Below, one piece after another: positions 1 through 8,710 of a DNA stretch of 64,000 nt (position 1 is its first letter; each line of letters opens with the position of its first letter). The stretch spans positions 127,064-191,063 of the forward strand of contig JAVYRX010000002.1 in the NCBI GenBank assembly GCA_038729485.1, read 5' to 3'. This DNA comes from GCA-001856825 sp038729485 (GTDB taxonomy: Archaea > Thermoplasmatota > Thermoplasmata > Thermoplasmatales > GCA-001856825). A program made the position numbers and the translations under genes. The notes under the pieces were generated by a model. That model saw only the letters and a program-made list of their open reading frames with translations. It searched no databases and was not told where the DNA came from.

Positions 1-265
1 AGGAAATACTCAACCAACACTCGCCAGAGAAATAGAAACCTGATATGAGGAAGAACCTAGTTCAAATAAAACTGTTAGCACCTCATATTATCTGAAACTT
101 CGAGATAAACCTAACACCTTGAAAAGAACTTGGAAGAATTCATTATATTTAGCAGTGTAATCAAAACGGGGATTTGAAATGGAAGAAGGGCCACTGGGCC
201 AAGCATCGCTACCGAGAGTTTTCGGTCATCAATAGAAATTTATATTGAATACACATAACGGATGA
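1..265. other. Region upstream of the L40e gene, no intact gene
   Basis: No open frame of useful length begins here. A plus-strand stretch at about 178-234 reads KWKKGHWAKHRYREFSVINR before a stop. It is basic and aromatic, like the C-terminal part of some archaeal transposases, but has no start and no neighbouring coding signal, so it is at most debris. The final 30 bases, with a T/A-rich tattgaat element, may be the promoter of the L40e gene. Confidence 0.4.
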
Positions 266-415
266 ATGCCATTCAAAGAAGCAATGGATAGAATATTCAA
301 CAAAAAGATCTGCATGCACTGCTATGCTTCAAATCCGATTAGGGCAACCACGTGCAGGAAGTGCGGAAGTCACGAGCTAAGGCTCAAGGCCAAGGAAAAA
401 AGAGGGGGACAATAG
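266..415 (+). CDS. rpl40e: Large-subunit ribosomal protein eL40 (L40e)
   Basis: A 49-codon gene starting MPFKEAMDRIFNKKICMHC. It has one zinc ribbon, C16-x2-C19 then C30-x2-C33, followed by a basic tail (LRLKAKEKRGG). This is the size and layout of archaeal L40e, the small zinc protein of the 50S subunit related to the tail of the eukaryotic ubiquitin-L40 fusion. The ATG at 266 is preferred over the out-of-frame ATG at 262. It ends one base before the stop of the convergent pyroglutamyl peptidase gene. Confidence rests on the Cys spacing and the conserved SNPIRATTCRKCG stretch. Confidence 0.9.
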   Translation: MPFKEAMDRIFNKKICMHCYASNPIRATTCRKCGSHELRLKAKEKRGGQ

Positions 416-416
416 A

Positions 417-1001
417 CTAAAGGCATTTTTGGATTGTTATTTCAACGGCCTTTATCATGTGCTCCATTGCCATCGTGGGATATTTTCCATCTATTGAAGA
501 ATCCGGCGTCAGCGGAAAATGAATAAACCCTGCCGGGGCGCTAGTTCTTCGCAGCGTTGTAAAAAATATCTTGTTACAAAGGAATGTCCCGGCAAAATAC
601 GAAATTTCTGAAGGAATGCCTGAAGATCTCAATGAATGAACCAGGCGTTCTACGTCAATTCTCGCGAAAATGGCATCGGGTCCGGCTTCTTCGATCCGCC
701 CTGTCGAGGGGGCTATTCCCTCCTCGTCCTTTATATCGGTCTGCCAATTTAGAGCCACCTTTTCAACGCTTATGGATTTGCTGGCAGGCGCCAAGCCAGT
801 GTTCACTATCAGAGAGTATTTCACCTCAAGCTCTTTCAAATACCTGCCTCTAATTTCAGAATTCTTGACCTCAAGCTTTATTCCCCTCACTTCTTCCCCT
901 TTGAAATATGAACCATCCAGCAATTCTGCTATTTCTCCAGATGGATTCTTCTTGTAAACAGAGAATGGAGTGAACCCTGTGATCAAGATAATCCGTACCA
1001 C
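417..1001 (-). CDS. pcp: Pyroglutamyl-peptidase I (peptidase family C15)
   Basis: A 194-residue cytosolic cysteine peptidase that removes N-terminal pyroglutamate from peptides. The expected triad is visible: Glu80 in the ISVEKVALN segment, Cys142 in AGTFLCN and His161 in GFIHFPLTP. The N-terminal ITGFTPFSVYKKNPS matches the family loop G-F-x-P-F-x-x-x-x-x-N-P-S. Length is slightly under the bacterial 200-215. The start is a GTG at 1001 that overlaps the end of the nicotinate phosphoribosyltransferase gene by 19 bases, making this the last gene of a cysS-pncA-pncB-pcp series. The link to NAD salvage is positional only; peptide scavenging fits a heterotrophic acidophile. Confidence 0.9.
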   Translation of the reverse strand: MVRIILITGFTPFSVYKKNPSGEIAELLDGSYFKGEEVRGIKLEVKNSEIRGRYLKELEVKYSLIVNTGLAPASKSISVEKVALNWQTDIKDEEGIAPSTGRIEEAGPDAIFARIDVERLVHSLRSSGIPSEISYFAGTFLCNKIFFTTLRRTSAPAGFIHFPLTPDSSIDGKYPTMAMEHMIKAVEITIQKCL

Positions 1002-2146
1002 CCCAACTGTTTCATCACGTAATCTCTCGTTCCTTCTATATCCTCTTTATAGCGCACCTTTCCCTTATCCACTACCTTAACCATTAGATTCTCCATCCTT
1101 GCGCCATCCCTTGGACAATATGCCTCGCCATCTGTGTTCACCAGAAAGGCGTGACATTCCGGACAGCGGAACACATTCTTGTTTCCTGAGAATTTGCCCT
1201 TCTTTGTCTTGTCAACGCCCTCGATCTGCACAATATCCATTGCGAAATCTATTGCAGATGCACTGGATATTGCTGTTCCCACTCCGAAGCCCGTTGCGCC
1301 TGCCTCCTTCAATCTCTCAATGTCCTCCTCCTTAATGCCACCGGATACTATTATTCCGACGTGCTTGTATCCTCTCAGATCAAGCTCCCACCTTACTTCT
1401 CTGACTATGTCAGCGAAGTTTCCCCGCCTAGAGGAAGGAGTGTCAAGCCTCACTGCATCCAAACCCTCTATGGTCCTAGCGGCCCTCAGAGAAGCTTCTT
1501 TTTCGTCCCCGTAAGTGTCCACCAGCGCTACCTTCATTATTCCCTTCTCAACCACCTCGTCGTACATCTTCCAGCCTTTTTCTTCCCCGAGAAGCAGAAG
1601 TAGAGAGTGGGGCATGGTCCCTTCCGGCCTCTTTCCTATTCTTTCGGCCCCTATTATGCTGGAAACCTTGTCGCATCCCCCAATGTATGCATTCCTATCC
1701 ACCAGCGGAGCAAGGGCTGGATGCATCCTCCTGATGCCGAATGAAATAAGGGGAAGATCTCCGATTCTTTTCTTGAAATACGAAGCTTTCGTCGCTATTC
1801 CTGAAGCCTGCGATAGAGAGCCCAAAATGGGCGTCTCGTACATGCCAAAATCAAGGTACCTGCCAACTATCTTCAGTACGGGGACCGGGACGTCTCTCAC
1901 GTCCTTTGGGGGTAGCACCGTTCCTTCCGGCAAGGCATATGCATCAACTCCCTTTCCTTCCAGAATAGAAACAACGTCGTCAAGTCCAGTCAGCGTGATC
2001 CAGGGGATGTCCCTTGACGATGACGTTACCTCCATTATTACGGTCGGATTTGCGCCTACAGCCTCAAGCACCTTTCTCGCTCTGATGAAATAAATGTCGG
2101 TGGTTTTGAGGTTTGCAATATCCTCAAAGGATGCGATATTCTTCAT
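983..2146 (-). CDS. pncB: Nicotinate phosphoribosyltransferase
   Basis: A 387-residue enzyme converting nicotinate and PRPP to nicotinate mononucleotide, the committed Preiss-Handler step of NAD salvage. It has the type II phosphoribosyltransferase barrel: an N-terminal domain, the phosphate-binding loops GIRRMHP (137-143) and IIVSGGIKEEDI (265-276), and His180 in a TMPHS motif where the catalytic phospho-His is expected. A C-terminal zinc-ribbon-like segment has C328-x2-C331 and C344. Length and zinc tail match the Thermoplasma enzyme of known structure. The ATG overlaps the stop of pncA by four bases, so nicotinamidase and this enzyme are translationally coupled and act consecutively. Confidence 0.95.
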   Translation of the reverse strand: MKNIASFEDIANLKTTDIYFIRARKVLEAVGANPTVIMEVTSSSRDIPWITLTGLDDVVSILEGKGVDAYALPEGTVLPPKDVRDVPVPVLKIVGRYLDFGMYETPILGSLSQASGIATKASYFKKRIGDLPLISFGIRRMHPALAPLVDRNAYIGGCDKVSSIIGAERIGKRPEGTMPHSLLLLLGEEKGWKMYDEVVEKGIMKVALVDTYGDEKEASLRAARTIEGLDAVRLDTPSSRRGNFADIVREVRWELDLRGYKHVGIIVSGGIKEEDIERLKEAGATGFGVGTAISSASAIDFAMDIVQIEGVDKTKKGKFSGNKNVFRCPECHAFLVNTDGEAYCPRDGARMENLMVKVVDKGKVRYKEDIEGTRDYVMKQLGWYGLS

Positions 2147-2670
2147 TTAACAATGATGTCTGCTACAGATATTATTTTTGCTCCGTAATTCTTTTCCATG
2201 TATCTAAGCGTTCTTTCCTTGGCGTCATCAGAAAATGTATCCGTGCATTCTCTCGGGACAATCGGATGGAACCCCCTGAAGAACGATGACGCAACGCTGT
2301 GCGCAACGCAAATATCCGTGACCACTCCGCAGAATGCGATTTCCTTGAAGCCCTTCCCTTTCAGTATCTCCTCGAGCCCTGTTTTGTAGAAAGCGTCATA
2401 GGTATTCTTATAAATTACTTCCCCCATTCCCCTCAGGGCTGGTACGGTTTGGGCCTCATCCGTTCCAGCCATGGCATGCGGGCCCCATACTGAAATCTCG
2501 GTGTCATCTGGCCTGTGCGCATCCTGTACCAGGACAGTGAATTTCTTTGTATGCGCAATCAGGTCTCTTGTTGATTCTACTGAGCTCTCGAATTTTGGTG
2601 AACCCATCCTGCCACTCACAAAGACGTTTATGAAGTCTATTGCAACGATTGCGTCTATGTTCACCACCAT
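2143..2670 (-). CDS. pncA: Nicotinamidase (isochorismatase-like hydrolase)
   Basis: A 175-residue protein predicted to hydrolyse nicotinamide to nicotinate and ammonia. Family residues are visible: Asp12 in AIDFIN, Lys88 in YKNTYDAF and Cys121 in GVVTDICVAHS form the D-K-C triad. Asp50 and His52 (VQDAHRPDD) with His65 are candidate metal ligands. It overlaps the cysS end by ten bases and the pncB start by four, so cysS-pncA-pncB-pcp forms one tight transcription unit. Adjacency to nicotinate phosphoribosyltransferase strongly favours nicotinamidase over other isochorismatase-fold activities. Confidence 0.92.
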   Translation of the reverse strand: MVVNIDAIVAIDFINVFVSGRMGSPKFESSVESTRDLIAHTKKFTVLVQDAHRPDDTEISVWGPHAMAGTDEAQTVPALRGMGEVIYKNTYDAFYKTGLEEILKGKGFKEIAFCGVVTDICVAHSVASSFFRGFHPIVPRECTDTFSDDAKERTLRYMEKNYGAKIISVADIIVK

Positions 2671-4010
2671 GCGTAGCTTCCCTCCGACGTATCTTCAACC
2701 CTGATGCCGTAAGATCTCAAATTATCTCTTATTTCGTCAGCGCCTTTGAAATCGCCGCGTTTTCTAAGGTCATCCCTCATTTTCAATATGATGTCCATTG
2801 AGACGGATGGAAGGTGAGTAGATCTGACTATGCCTGTTATCTTTTCTATCTCAGACAGCACGTATTTTGCTTCCCCCCTTTCGCGGGCAGTCATCGTACC
2901 TCTGCCAAGGAATTCCTTCACGTACGAGATGATCTCTCTCATCATTTCAGGTGTATTCATATCATCTTCCAGCTTCGAGAATATCCCATTTAAAATGACA
3001 TCTGCTTCGTCCGTCTTCTTTTCCTCTTCGTTGAGAAGGCGATGAGCCGCCATTGATATTCTTTCTGCATTTGCCTGTGCGTCCATGGCCGCCTTGACGT
3101 CGAAATTGACTGCTGCGCTGTAATGCATTGAAAGCATCATTATCCTTATGGCCTCCGGCCAGTAATTCTTGAGGGCCTCGTCCACGGATATGAAATTCTT
3201 TAGGCTCTTGCTCATCTTTATGTTCTCCACGTTAAGGTGGCCGGTATGAACCCAGAACCTCACCATCGGCTCCCTGCCAGAAATAGACTCCATCTGTGCT
3301 ATCTCCGACTCATGGTGGGGAAATATCAGGTCCTTGGCGCCGCCATGTATATCGTAATTTTGCCCGAAGATCGATTCCGTTATGGCCGTATCTTCTATGT
3401 GCCACCCCGGCCGCCCGTCACCCCACGGGCTTGCCCAATAAGGCTCGCCTTCCTTCCTCTTCTTCCAGAGGGCAAAATCAAGTGGATCGTCTTTGTGTTC
3501 GTTTATCTCAACCCTTGCCCCCGCTCGCAAGGCGCCGACGTTCTGATGTGAAAGTTTTCCGTAACCCTTGAACTTGCTAACCCTGAAATAGACGCCGTCT
3601 TCAGCTTCATACGCATACCCTCTTTCTATAAGCCTTGAAATCTGGGATATGATTTCGTCTATGAAATCTGTGGCGAATGCGTAATAGTTCACAGAGCTGT
3701 TCTTCAGTTCCCCCATAGTTCTGAAGAACTCTTGGGAGTAGGTGGCCGTTATTTCGCTCCAGGGGACGCCGGTTTCATTAGACTTATTGATTATATGATC
3801 CTCCATGTCCGTGATGTTCATAAGATAGAAAAGCCTGAAACCCTTGCGTCTAAGATATTTGGCCAGAACGTCATAAAATATGTACGTCCTGGCATGGCCC
3901 ATGTGCGGTTTGTCGTAGACCGTTGGGCCGCAGACGAACATATTCAACCTTCTGCCCCTGACTGATTCTATTTCTTTGAGCGAGGAAGTAAGCGTATCGA
4001 AAATTTGCAT
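2661..4010 (-). CDS. cysS: Cysteinyl-tRNA synthetase
   Basis: A 449-residue class I synthetase charging tRNA-Cys. The HIGH-type motif is PHMGHAR (35-41) and KMSKS lies near residue 265. The N-terminal zinc ligand Cys27 is in FVCGPTVYD and the later His/Glu ligands in FPHHESEIAQ are present. In the GWHIE segment, where bacterial enzymes have Cys as a zinc ligand, this protein has Asp (GWHIEDTAI); I believe some archaeal enzymes share this but could not check. It leads the cysS-pncA-pncB-pcp operon and diverges from coaBC across 54 bases holding a perfect palindrome. The absence of SepRS/SepCysS is not testable here. Confidence 0.96.
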   Translation of the reverse strand: MQIFDTLTSSLKEIESVRGRRLNMFVCGPTVYDKPHMGHARTYIFYDVLAKYLRRKGFRLFYLMNITDMEDHIINKSNETGVPWSEITATYSQEFFRTMGELKNSSVNYYAFATDFIDEIISQISRLIERGYAYEAEDGVYFRVSKFKGYGKLSHQNVGALRAGARVEINEHKDDPLDFALWKKRKEGEPYWASPWGDGRPGWHIEDTAITESIFGQNYDIHGGAKDLIFPHHESEIAQMESISGREPMVRFWVHTGHLNVENIKMSKSLKNFISVDEALKNYWPEAIRIMMLSMHYSAAVNFDVKAAMDAQANAERISMAAHRLLNEEEKKTDEADVILNGIFSKLEDDMNTPEMMREIISYVKEFLGRGTMTARERGEAKYVLSEIEKITGIVRSTHLPSVSMDIILKMRDDLRKRGDFKGADEIRDNLRSYGIRVEDTSEGSYAWW

Positions 4011-4035
4011 AATCTGAGAAAACGACCATGATTAA

Positions 4036-4054
4036 ATTATTTATCGTAAATAAT
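4036..4054. promoter_or_regulatory. Perfect palindrome in the cysS/coaBC divergent promoter
   Basis: ATTATTTA-TCG-TAAATAAT is an inverted repeat with 8-base arms and a 3-base centre. It lies midway between two divergent starts (cysS at 4010, coaBC at 4065). The plus-strand half overlaps the expected TATA position, about 24 bases before the coaBC ATG. It may be a symmetric bidirectional TATA element or an operator for a dimeric regulator. Confidence 0.55.
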
Positions 4055-4064
4055 ATGTAGATTG

Positions 4065-5234
4065 ATGCGAGAAAAACTGGAAGACGTCCAGCAAAAAACG
4101 ACGTTTCTCAAGGGCAAAAGAGTAATATTAGGCGTAACTGGCTCCATTTCAGCTGTGGAGACGGTGAAATTGATTCACGAATTGAGGAGGCATGGTGCTG
4201 AAGTTTCTCCTGTAATGACACCCTCCGCAAGGGAAATCATAGGTCCCTTTGCTCTCCAGTATGCATCAGGAAACGACGTTGTAGATAAAATTACAGGAGC
4301 GATAGAGCACGTAAGTCTCGTGGAAGATTCGGATATCCTTCTTATTGCTCCTGCGACTGCCAACACGATATCAAAGATGGCGCATGGAATTGACGATACC
4401 CCTGTAACTTCTGTCTTTTCGAATGCACTAGGCTCCATTCCTGTGCTGGTGGCTCCGGCTATGCATCAAAATATGTACAGAAATCCCATAATTCTAAAAA
4501 ATATTGAAACGCTCAAAGCCCATGGCGTTTCATTCGTTGATCCAGTAATTGAAGAGGGGAAGGCTAAGATTGCTGATATGGAAAGCATAGTTGCGGAAGC
4601 CATCAGAAAGCTCAACACGACACTTTTAGGAAAGAAAGTGTGTGTAGTTGGCGGGTCCAGCTTTGAACAGATAGACGATGTAAGGATTATAACCAATAAT
4701 TCTTCAGGCGAAACATCCATAGCGCTTGCCGTTGTTTCCTATTATATGGGTGCCGATCTCTCCCTGTTTCTAGGGACTGTGAGAACCAGGATCCCGGCAT
4801 TCCTGAAGTACAGGAGATTTTCCAGCGTGGAATCCCTGATATCAATGGTAGAAGAGATCGCTGCAAATGACGTTGTATTTGTTCCCGCTGCCCTCTCTGA
4901 TTTTACTGTCAGGAAGACAAAGGGGAAAATCACATCAGAATCCGGTCTTTCTTTGGACCTTGAATCTGCGCCAAAATTCCTGAAGATTCTAAGGAAAAAC
5001 TTCAAAGGAAAGATCATCGGTTTCAAGGCAGAGTACGGCATATCAAAGAAAGAACTTAAATCGCGCGCCAGAAAGAGGATGGAAGAGTATTCCCTAGACG
5101 GAATTGTCGCAAACGATCTTACGGACGTCAAGGAAGGAGTGACTAAGGTGGTAGTCATCAAGAAAGGAAATGAAATTGAAATCGAAGGTGATAAGATTGG
5201 AGTCGCAAAAAGAATCATCGAATTCGTTTCGTAG
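4065..5234 (+). CDS. coaBC: Bifunctional phosphopantothenoylcysteine decarboxylase/synthetase
   Basis: A 389-residue two-domain enzyme for CoA synthesis. The N-terminal flavoprotein decarboxylase (about 15-190) shows GVTGSISAVETVKLI, the active-site His in AIEHVSL and the APAMHQNM motif. The C-terminal synthetase (about 195-390) begins KVCVVGGSSFEQIDDVR with ITNNSSGE and VPAALSDF. The loop where bacterial CoaC has a substrate-contacting Cys reads VIEEGKAKIAD, without Cys; I take this as the archaeal form but could not verify it. The ATG at 4065 is preferred over the TTG just before it; a TATA element 24 bases upstream implies a leaderless mRNA. Its end overlaps the pantoate kinase gene, another CoA-pathway enzyme. 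Confidence 0.95.
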   Translation: MREKLEDVQQKTTFLKGKRVILGVTGSISAVETVKLIHELRRHGAEVSPVMTPSAREIIGPFALQYASGNDVVDKITGAIEHVSLVEDSDILLIAPATANTISKMAHGIDDTPVTSVFSNALGSIPVLVAPAMHQNMYRNPIILKNIETLKAHGVSFVDPVIEEGKAKIADMESIVAEAIRKLNTTLLGKKVCVVGGSSFEQIDDVRIITNNSSGETSIALAVVSYYMGADLSLFLGTVRTRIPAFLKYRRFSSVESLISMVEEIAANDVVFVPAALSDFTVRKTKGKITSESGLSLDLESAPKFLKILRKNFKGKIIGFKAEYGISKKELKSRARKRMEEYSLDGIVANDLTDVKEGVTKVVVIKKGNEIEIEGDKIGVAKRIIEFVS

Positions 5235-6054
5235 TGCCTTTTCCCCCGGAAGCGCAACCCTATTCTTCGTACCGAATCGTGAGAGGGACGTATTGAAGAA
5301 GGGATCCAAGGGAGTGGCAATTTGCGTGGAAGCTGGAATGACAACAAGAGCCCAGCCTGCCGACTCAATGGACATTAGATTCAATGGTATACCCATAGAT
5401 AACTCGATCCAGGAGGAGGTCGCCCGCAAACTAGGCTTCACCGGAAAGATACTGTCAACATCTCCCCTTCCACCTTCAAGCGGTTTTGGCCTGAGTGCCG
5501 GAGCTGCGCTGACTACGGCAGCAGTGATCCTCGGCGACAACACCAAACTTAGCGATGTTTACAGCATAGCTCACCAGATAGAACTTGAACGCGGCACGGG
5601 ATTAGGAGACGTACAATCCCAAGCTTCTGGCGGGTTCCACGTCAGGATGAAAGGGGGAACTTTTCCTTATTCAGTCACGGAGAAGATACTGCATTCTCAG
5701 AGGGATCTTATTATTCTGCCTTTCAAGAAAAAGGTCCCGACGGGGGAAATAATAAGATCGCAGTCAAGCGTAGAGGAAATAATCAAGAATGGAAACAGGG
5801 CGATGACTGCCTTCCTCAAGAAGCCAACGATGGAAAACGCGTTCGTATTTGGAAGAAGGTTTTCAGAGGAATCGGGTCTTATATCTCAGAAAGCGGAGGT
5901 GATTCTGGACGACCTTGAGGGGAAATTTGCGTCTGTTTCTCTGATAGGGGATAGCATCATAGCCCTTTACGATGAGGATACAATGGATATCCTCAAGAAA
6001 TACGGGGACCCCGTCAAGACCCGAATATCATTTACCGGCCTTAACCTAGGATAG
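5188..6054 (+). CDS. Pantoate kinase (archaeal GHMP kinase)
   Basis: A GHMP-family kinase of the archaeal COG1829 group, which phosphorylates pantoate in the archaea-specific CoA route (pantoate kinase plus phosphopantothenate synthetase instead of bacterial PanC/PanK). The N-terminal SAFSPGSATLFF and the glycine-rich ATP loop PLPPSSGFGLSAGAALT are diagnostic. The frame is open from an ATG at 5170, but family members begin just before the FSPG segment. Starts within the coaBC overlap are GTG 5188 or TTG 5197; I list 5188 with low certainty about the exact codon. Coupling to coaBC supports the assignment. About 288 residues, normal for the family. Confidence 0.88.
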   Translation: MIRLESQKESSNSFRSAFSPGSATLFFVPNRERDVLKKGSKGVAICVEAGMTTRAQPADSMDIRFNGIPIDNSIQEEVARKLGFTGKILSTSPLPPSSGFGLSAGAALTTAAVILGDNTKLSDVYSIAHQIELERGTGLGDVQSQASGGFHVRMKGGTFPYSVTEKILHSQRDLIILPFKKKVPTGEIIRSQSSVEEIIKNGNRAMTAFLKKPTMENAFVFGRRFSEESGLISQKAEVILDDLEGKFASVSLIGDSIIALYDEDTMDILKKYGDPVKTRISFTGLNLG

Positions 6055-6777
6055 CTGGAACAATAGTGTGTTGTTCACGTTTGCAACGGCTACCCCGAAG
6101 ACCTCTTCCATCTTAACCGGCAAGTTGGGGTCATCCCTATTTCCTAGATACCTCAACCTACCATCCTTGATAAGCACCAGAGTCCCGTCTATCTTATTGA
6201 CGGCACTTATGTCGTGTGAAACGAGAATGACGCCTTTGTTCTCCATGCTTTCGACTATTTCAAGGACCTCCTTGGTGGATTTTACATCCAGGTGCGCTGT
6301 GGGTTCATCCATCAGCACGTATCTTGAATCCTGGACCAATGCCCTCGCTATGACTGCCTTCTGGAGCTCTCCTCCAGATAGGCCATTTATGCTCTTATCC
6401 CTGAGTTCCCATAACCCCACTTTCTCTATAGCCTCATTGACCCTCTCGTCTGTGGAGTTCCAATCTCTTGTGAGACTGTACTGACCCATCGCAACAAATT
6501 CACATACTGAAAAGGTATAGAGGGTTGAAAATATCTGGGGCACGTATGCAGTTTTCCTGGCCAGTTCGCGTCTGTTCAATCTGGATATCTCTGTTCCGTC
6601 TATCTTAATTTGCCCATCATGGGGTACGAGACCCAGAATTGCCTTCAAGACTGTCGTTTTACCGGATCCGTTTGGTCCCATGAATATCACATGCTCTCCG
6701 TCTCCTACCCTTAAGTTGAATCCATCCACGGCAACCTTCTTTCCGTAGGTCACCGTAAGGTTCGATATCTCTATCAT
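6046..6777 (-). CDS. Iron-siderophore/cobalamin ABC transporter ATP-binding protein
   Basis: A 243-residue ATPase of the FecE/BtuD/FhuC type. The Walker A loop is GPNGSGKTT (35-43), the signature LSGGELQKA, Walker B RYVLMDEPTAHLD and the switch His VSHD. It energises the permease encoded immediately upstream, whose stop it overlaps by four bases. The trio runs substrate-binding protein, permease, ATPase on the minus strand with ATGA-type junctions. Whether the ligand is ferric siderophore, heme or cobalamin cannot be settled. Its end overlaps the convergent pantoate kinase gene by nine bases. Confidence 0.92.
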   Translation of the reverse strand: MIEISNLTVTYGKKVAVDGFNLRVGDGEHVIFMGPNGSGKTTVLKAILGLVPHDGQIKIDGTEISRLNRRELARKTAYVPQIFSTLYTFSVCEFVAMGQYSLTRDWNSTDERVNEAIEKVGLWELRDKSINGLSGGELQKAVIARALVQDSRYVLMDEPTAHLDVKSTKEVLEIVESMENKGVILVSHDISAVNKIDGTLVLIKDGRLRYLGNRDDPNLPVKMEEVFGVAVANVNNTLLFQLS

Positions 6778-7760
6778 AGCTTTCTCCTCCTAAATAGTAG
6801 ATAAATGAGAACAGGGGAGCCTATGAAAGCCGTTATTATTCCTACTGGTATCTCCCCTTCCGGCGTGCTCCTCGCAATGGTATCGCTCACTAAGAGCAGA
6901 TTTGCTCCTATGAGGGGAGCAACGATGATAAGTAGGCTATGCGATTCGCCCACTATCTTTCTTCCTATGTGCGGGGAAACCAAACCTATGAAACCGATGA
7001 TGCCAACGATGGATACGGCAAGACTTGTTATAAGGCTGGAAAGTAGTATGGCTAGCGTTTTGATCTTCCCTGTATCTACTCCAAGGGTTTTGGCCTGCTC
7101 ATCCCCCATGAGCATTATGTCCATCTCCCTTGTTATGTATAGGAAAATTGGCATGGAAACAACGAGCACTATGAATAAATAGTAATCGTCTTTCCAGGTT
7201 GCCCCATAAAGACCACCAAGGAGCCAGAACAGCACGCCTCTAAGATTGTAGATCTTCACGTATATTAGATACGATGCTACGGCAGAAAACAGGAAGCTCA
7301 CGGAAACGCCCGCAAGAATCAGAATCTCAGCCCTAATTTCACCGCCGGACCTTGATATCATGAAAGCGATGCCGACTGCCAGCATCGCGAACAAAAAAGC
7401 CAGGAAGGGAACTAGGTACGGGGAAACTAAGAAACCTATGGCAGCCCCAACGGCCGCTCCGCTTGAAACCCCAGTAAGATAAGGGTCCCCCAGGGGATTT
7501 CTGAAAATCGTCTGGGTTACTAGTCCGGATATCCCTAAGATCATCCCTATTATGACGGCTAGAATTATTCTGGGGAGGCGGACGTAGAAAATTATTGTGG
7601 TCACTGTCAAATTTGGATCATGCCCTATGAAAAATTGAAGCATGTTCTCCATTATGGTTGGTATGGAAATATTCACAGGACCTATGTAGAGCGATACTGT
7701 CACGTTTAATAGAGTTAAAAAAACGAGAAAAATTATGAACAGGTAATACCTAGATTTCAT
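6774..7760 (-). CDS. FecCD-family ABC transporter permease
   Basis: A 328-residue integral membrane protein with about ten hydrophobic segments, of the FecCD/BtuC family. Typical pieces are RLPRIILAVIIGMILGISGL near residue 65, TQTIFRNPLGDPYLTGVSSG near 90 and the cytoplasmic coupling helix region FIGLVSPHIGRKIVG near 275. It forms the membrane channel of the importer with the ATPase downstream and the substrate-binding protein upstream, to both of which it is joined by four-base overlaps. Confidence 0.94.
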   Translation of the reverse strand: MKSRYYLFIIFLVFLTLLNVTVSLYIGPVNISIPTIMENMLQFFIGHDPNLTVTTIIFYVRLPRIILAVIIGMILGISGLVTQTIFRNPLGDPYLTGVSSGAAVGAAIGFLVSPYLVPFLAFLFAMLAVGIAFMISRSGGEIRAEILILAGVSVSFLFSAVASYLIYVKIYNLRGVLFWLLGGLYGATWKDDYYLFIVLVVSMPIFLYITREMDIMLMGDEQAKTLGVDTGKIKTLAILLSSLITSLAVSIVGIIGFIGLVSPHIGRKIVGESHSLLIIVAPLIGANLLLVSDTIARSTPEGEIPVGIITAFIGSPVLIYLLFRRRKL

Positions 7761-8710
7761 TGGAATGCCTGGGGATAAAGGAATTCGGCTACTGTTCTCA
7801 CTGCATAAACGCTCAGCGGACCTGGCTCATCCATCCAGTTTGATTCTGTCACGTTAAAGAAAAGCACCTTCCCTGTTTTTATGGCAGTGACGTTTTTCCA
7901 TAGTACAGCTTGCGACCCTGTTGTGAAATAAGACATGCTGGTAACTGGCGTATCGTTGTCCACTATTATAGCCTGAGGGTTATCGTATATGACCTGCTCG
8001 ATGCTTATCGCAGGGTATGGTGAAGAGAGATTTCCTGCGATGTTTATGGCTCCGGCATCTTGAAGAATGTTATTTATGAAACTTCCGGGCCCCGCTGTGT
8101 ATATTGGCTCCGACCACATCATGTAGAGCAGTGAGACTCTGGGATATGCTGATATTTTTTCTTCTACGCTTTGAATTCCTTGTTTCATTGAATTGACCTC
8201 CTTAATGGCTCCATTCTCATGGCCCGTAATGTTACCCAGGACGAGCATATCCTGGTAAATCTGCTGTATGTTCTCGGGTTGGAATACTATGACGGGTATG
8301 GAAAGGTTTTCCAGCTGATCGATTATCTGCGGTGGCTGAATTCCTCCATACGCAAGAACCAGATTTGGCTCCATGCTGACGACCTCTTCAACGGATGCCG
8401 TACCGTTGTCCATTTCTACCTTTGGAAGCTTTGTGGCATTGGAAGGCCACCAATCGTAGCTGGTGTCAGCTACTACAAGATTCCCTGCACCAATTGCGAA
8501 CATCATCTGCGTGTTTGAAGGATCCATTGAAACAACCCTCGTCACGGGCAAAGGAATCGTCTCCGTCACGTTGTTTCCATCGAGATTGTAAGTCACAACT
8601 ATATCCTTGGCTTTTGGCGGGGATTCGTGGGCTGTAAGAATGTAGGCAGTTGTGGAAACGACGACTACAAGCACAACCACAGCTATGGTTATGATGAGTT
8701 TTGCCTTCAT
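7757..8710 (-). CDS. Membrane-anchored substrate-binding protein of the FecBCD-type importer
   Basis: A 317-residue extracytoplasmic binding protein of the TroA-like/BtuF-FecB fold. Residues 5-27 form a hydrophobic N-terminal segment (a signal anchor, with no clear lipobox), expected to tether it outside the cell. The family segment TRVVSMDPSNTQMMFAIGAG near 60-80 and the late NNILQDAGAINIAG near 210 match binding lobes of iron-siderophore and cobalamin receptors. It is the first gene of the importer operon. A TTTAAATA box lies about 25 bases before its ATG, suggesting a leaderless transcript divergent from acylphosphatase. Confidence 0.9.
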   Translation of the reverse strand: MKAKLIITIAVVVLVVVVSTTAYILTAHESPPKAKDIVVTYNLDGNNVTETIPLPVTRVVSMDPSNTQMMFAIGAGNLVVADTSYDWWPSNATKLPKVEMDNGTASVEEVVSMEPNLVLAYGGIQPPQIIDQLENLSIPVIVFQPENIQQIYQDMLVLGNITGHENGAIKEVNSMKQGIQSVEEKISAYPRVSLLYMMWSEPIYTAGPGSFINNILQDAGAINIAGNLSSPYPAISIEQVIYDNPQAIIVDNDTPVTSMSYFTTGSQAVLWKNVTAIKTGKVLFFNVTESNWMDEPGPLSVYAVRTVAEFLYPQAFQ

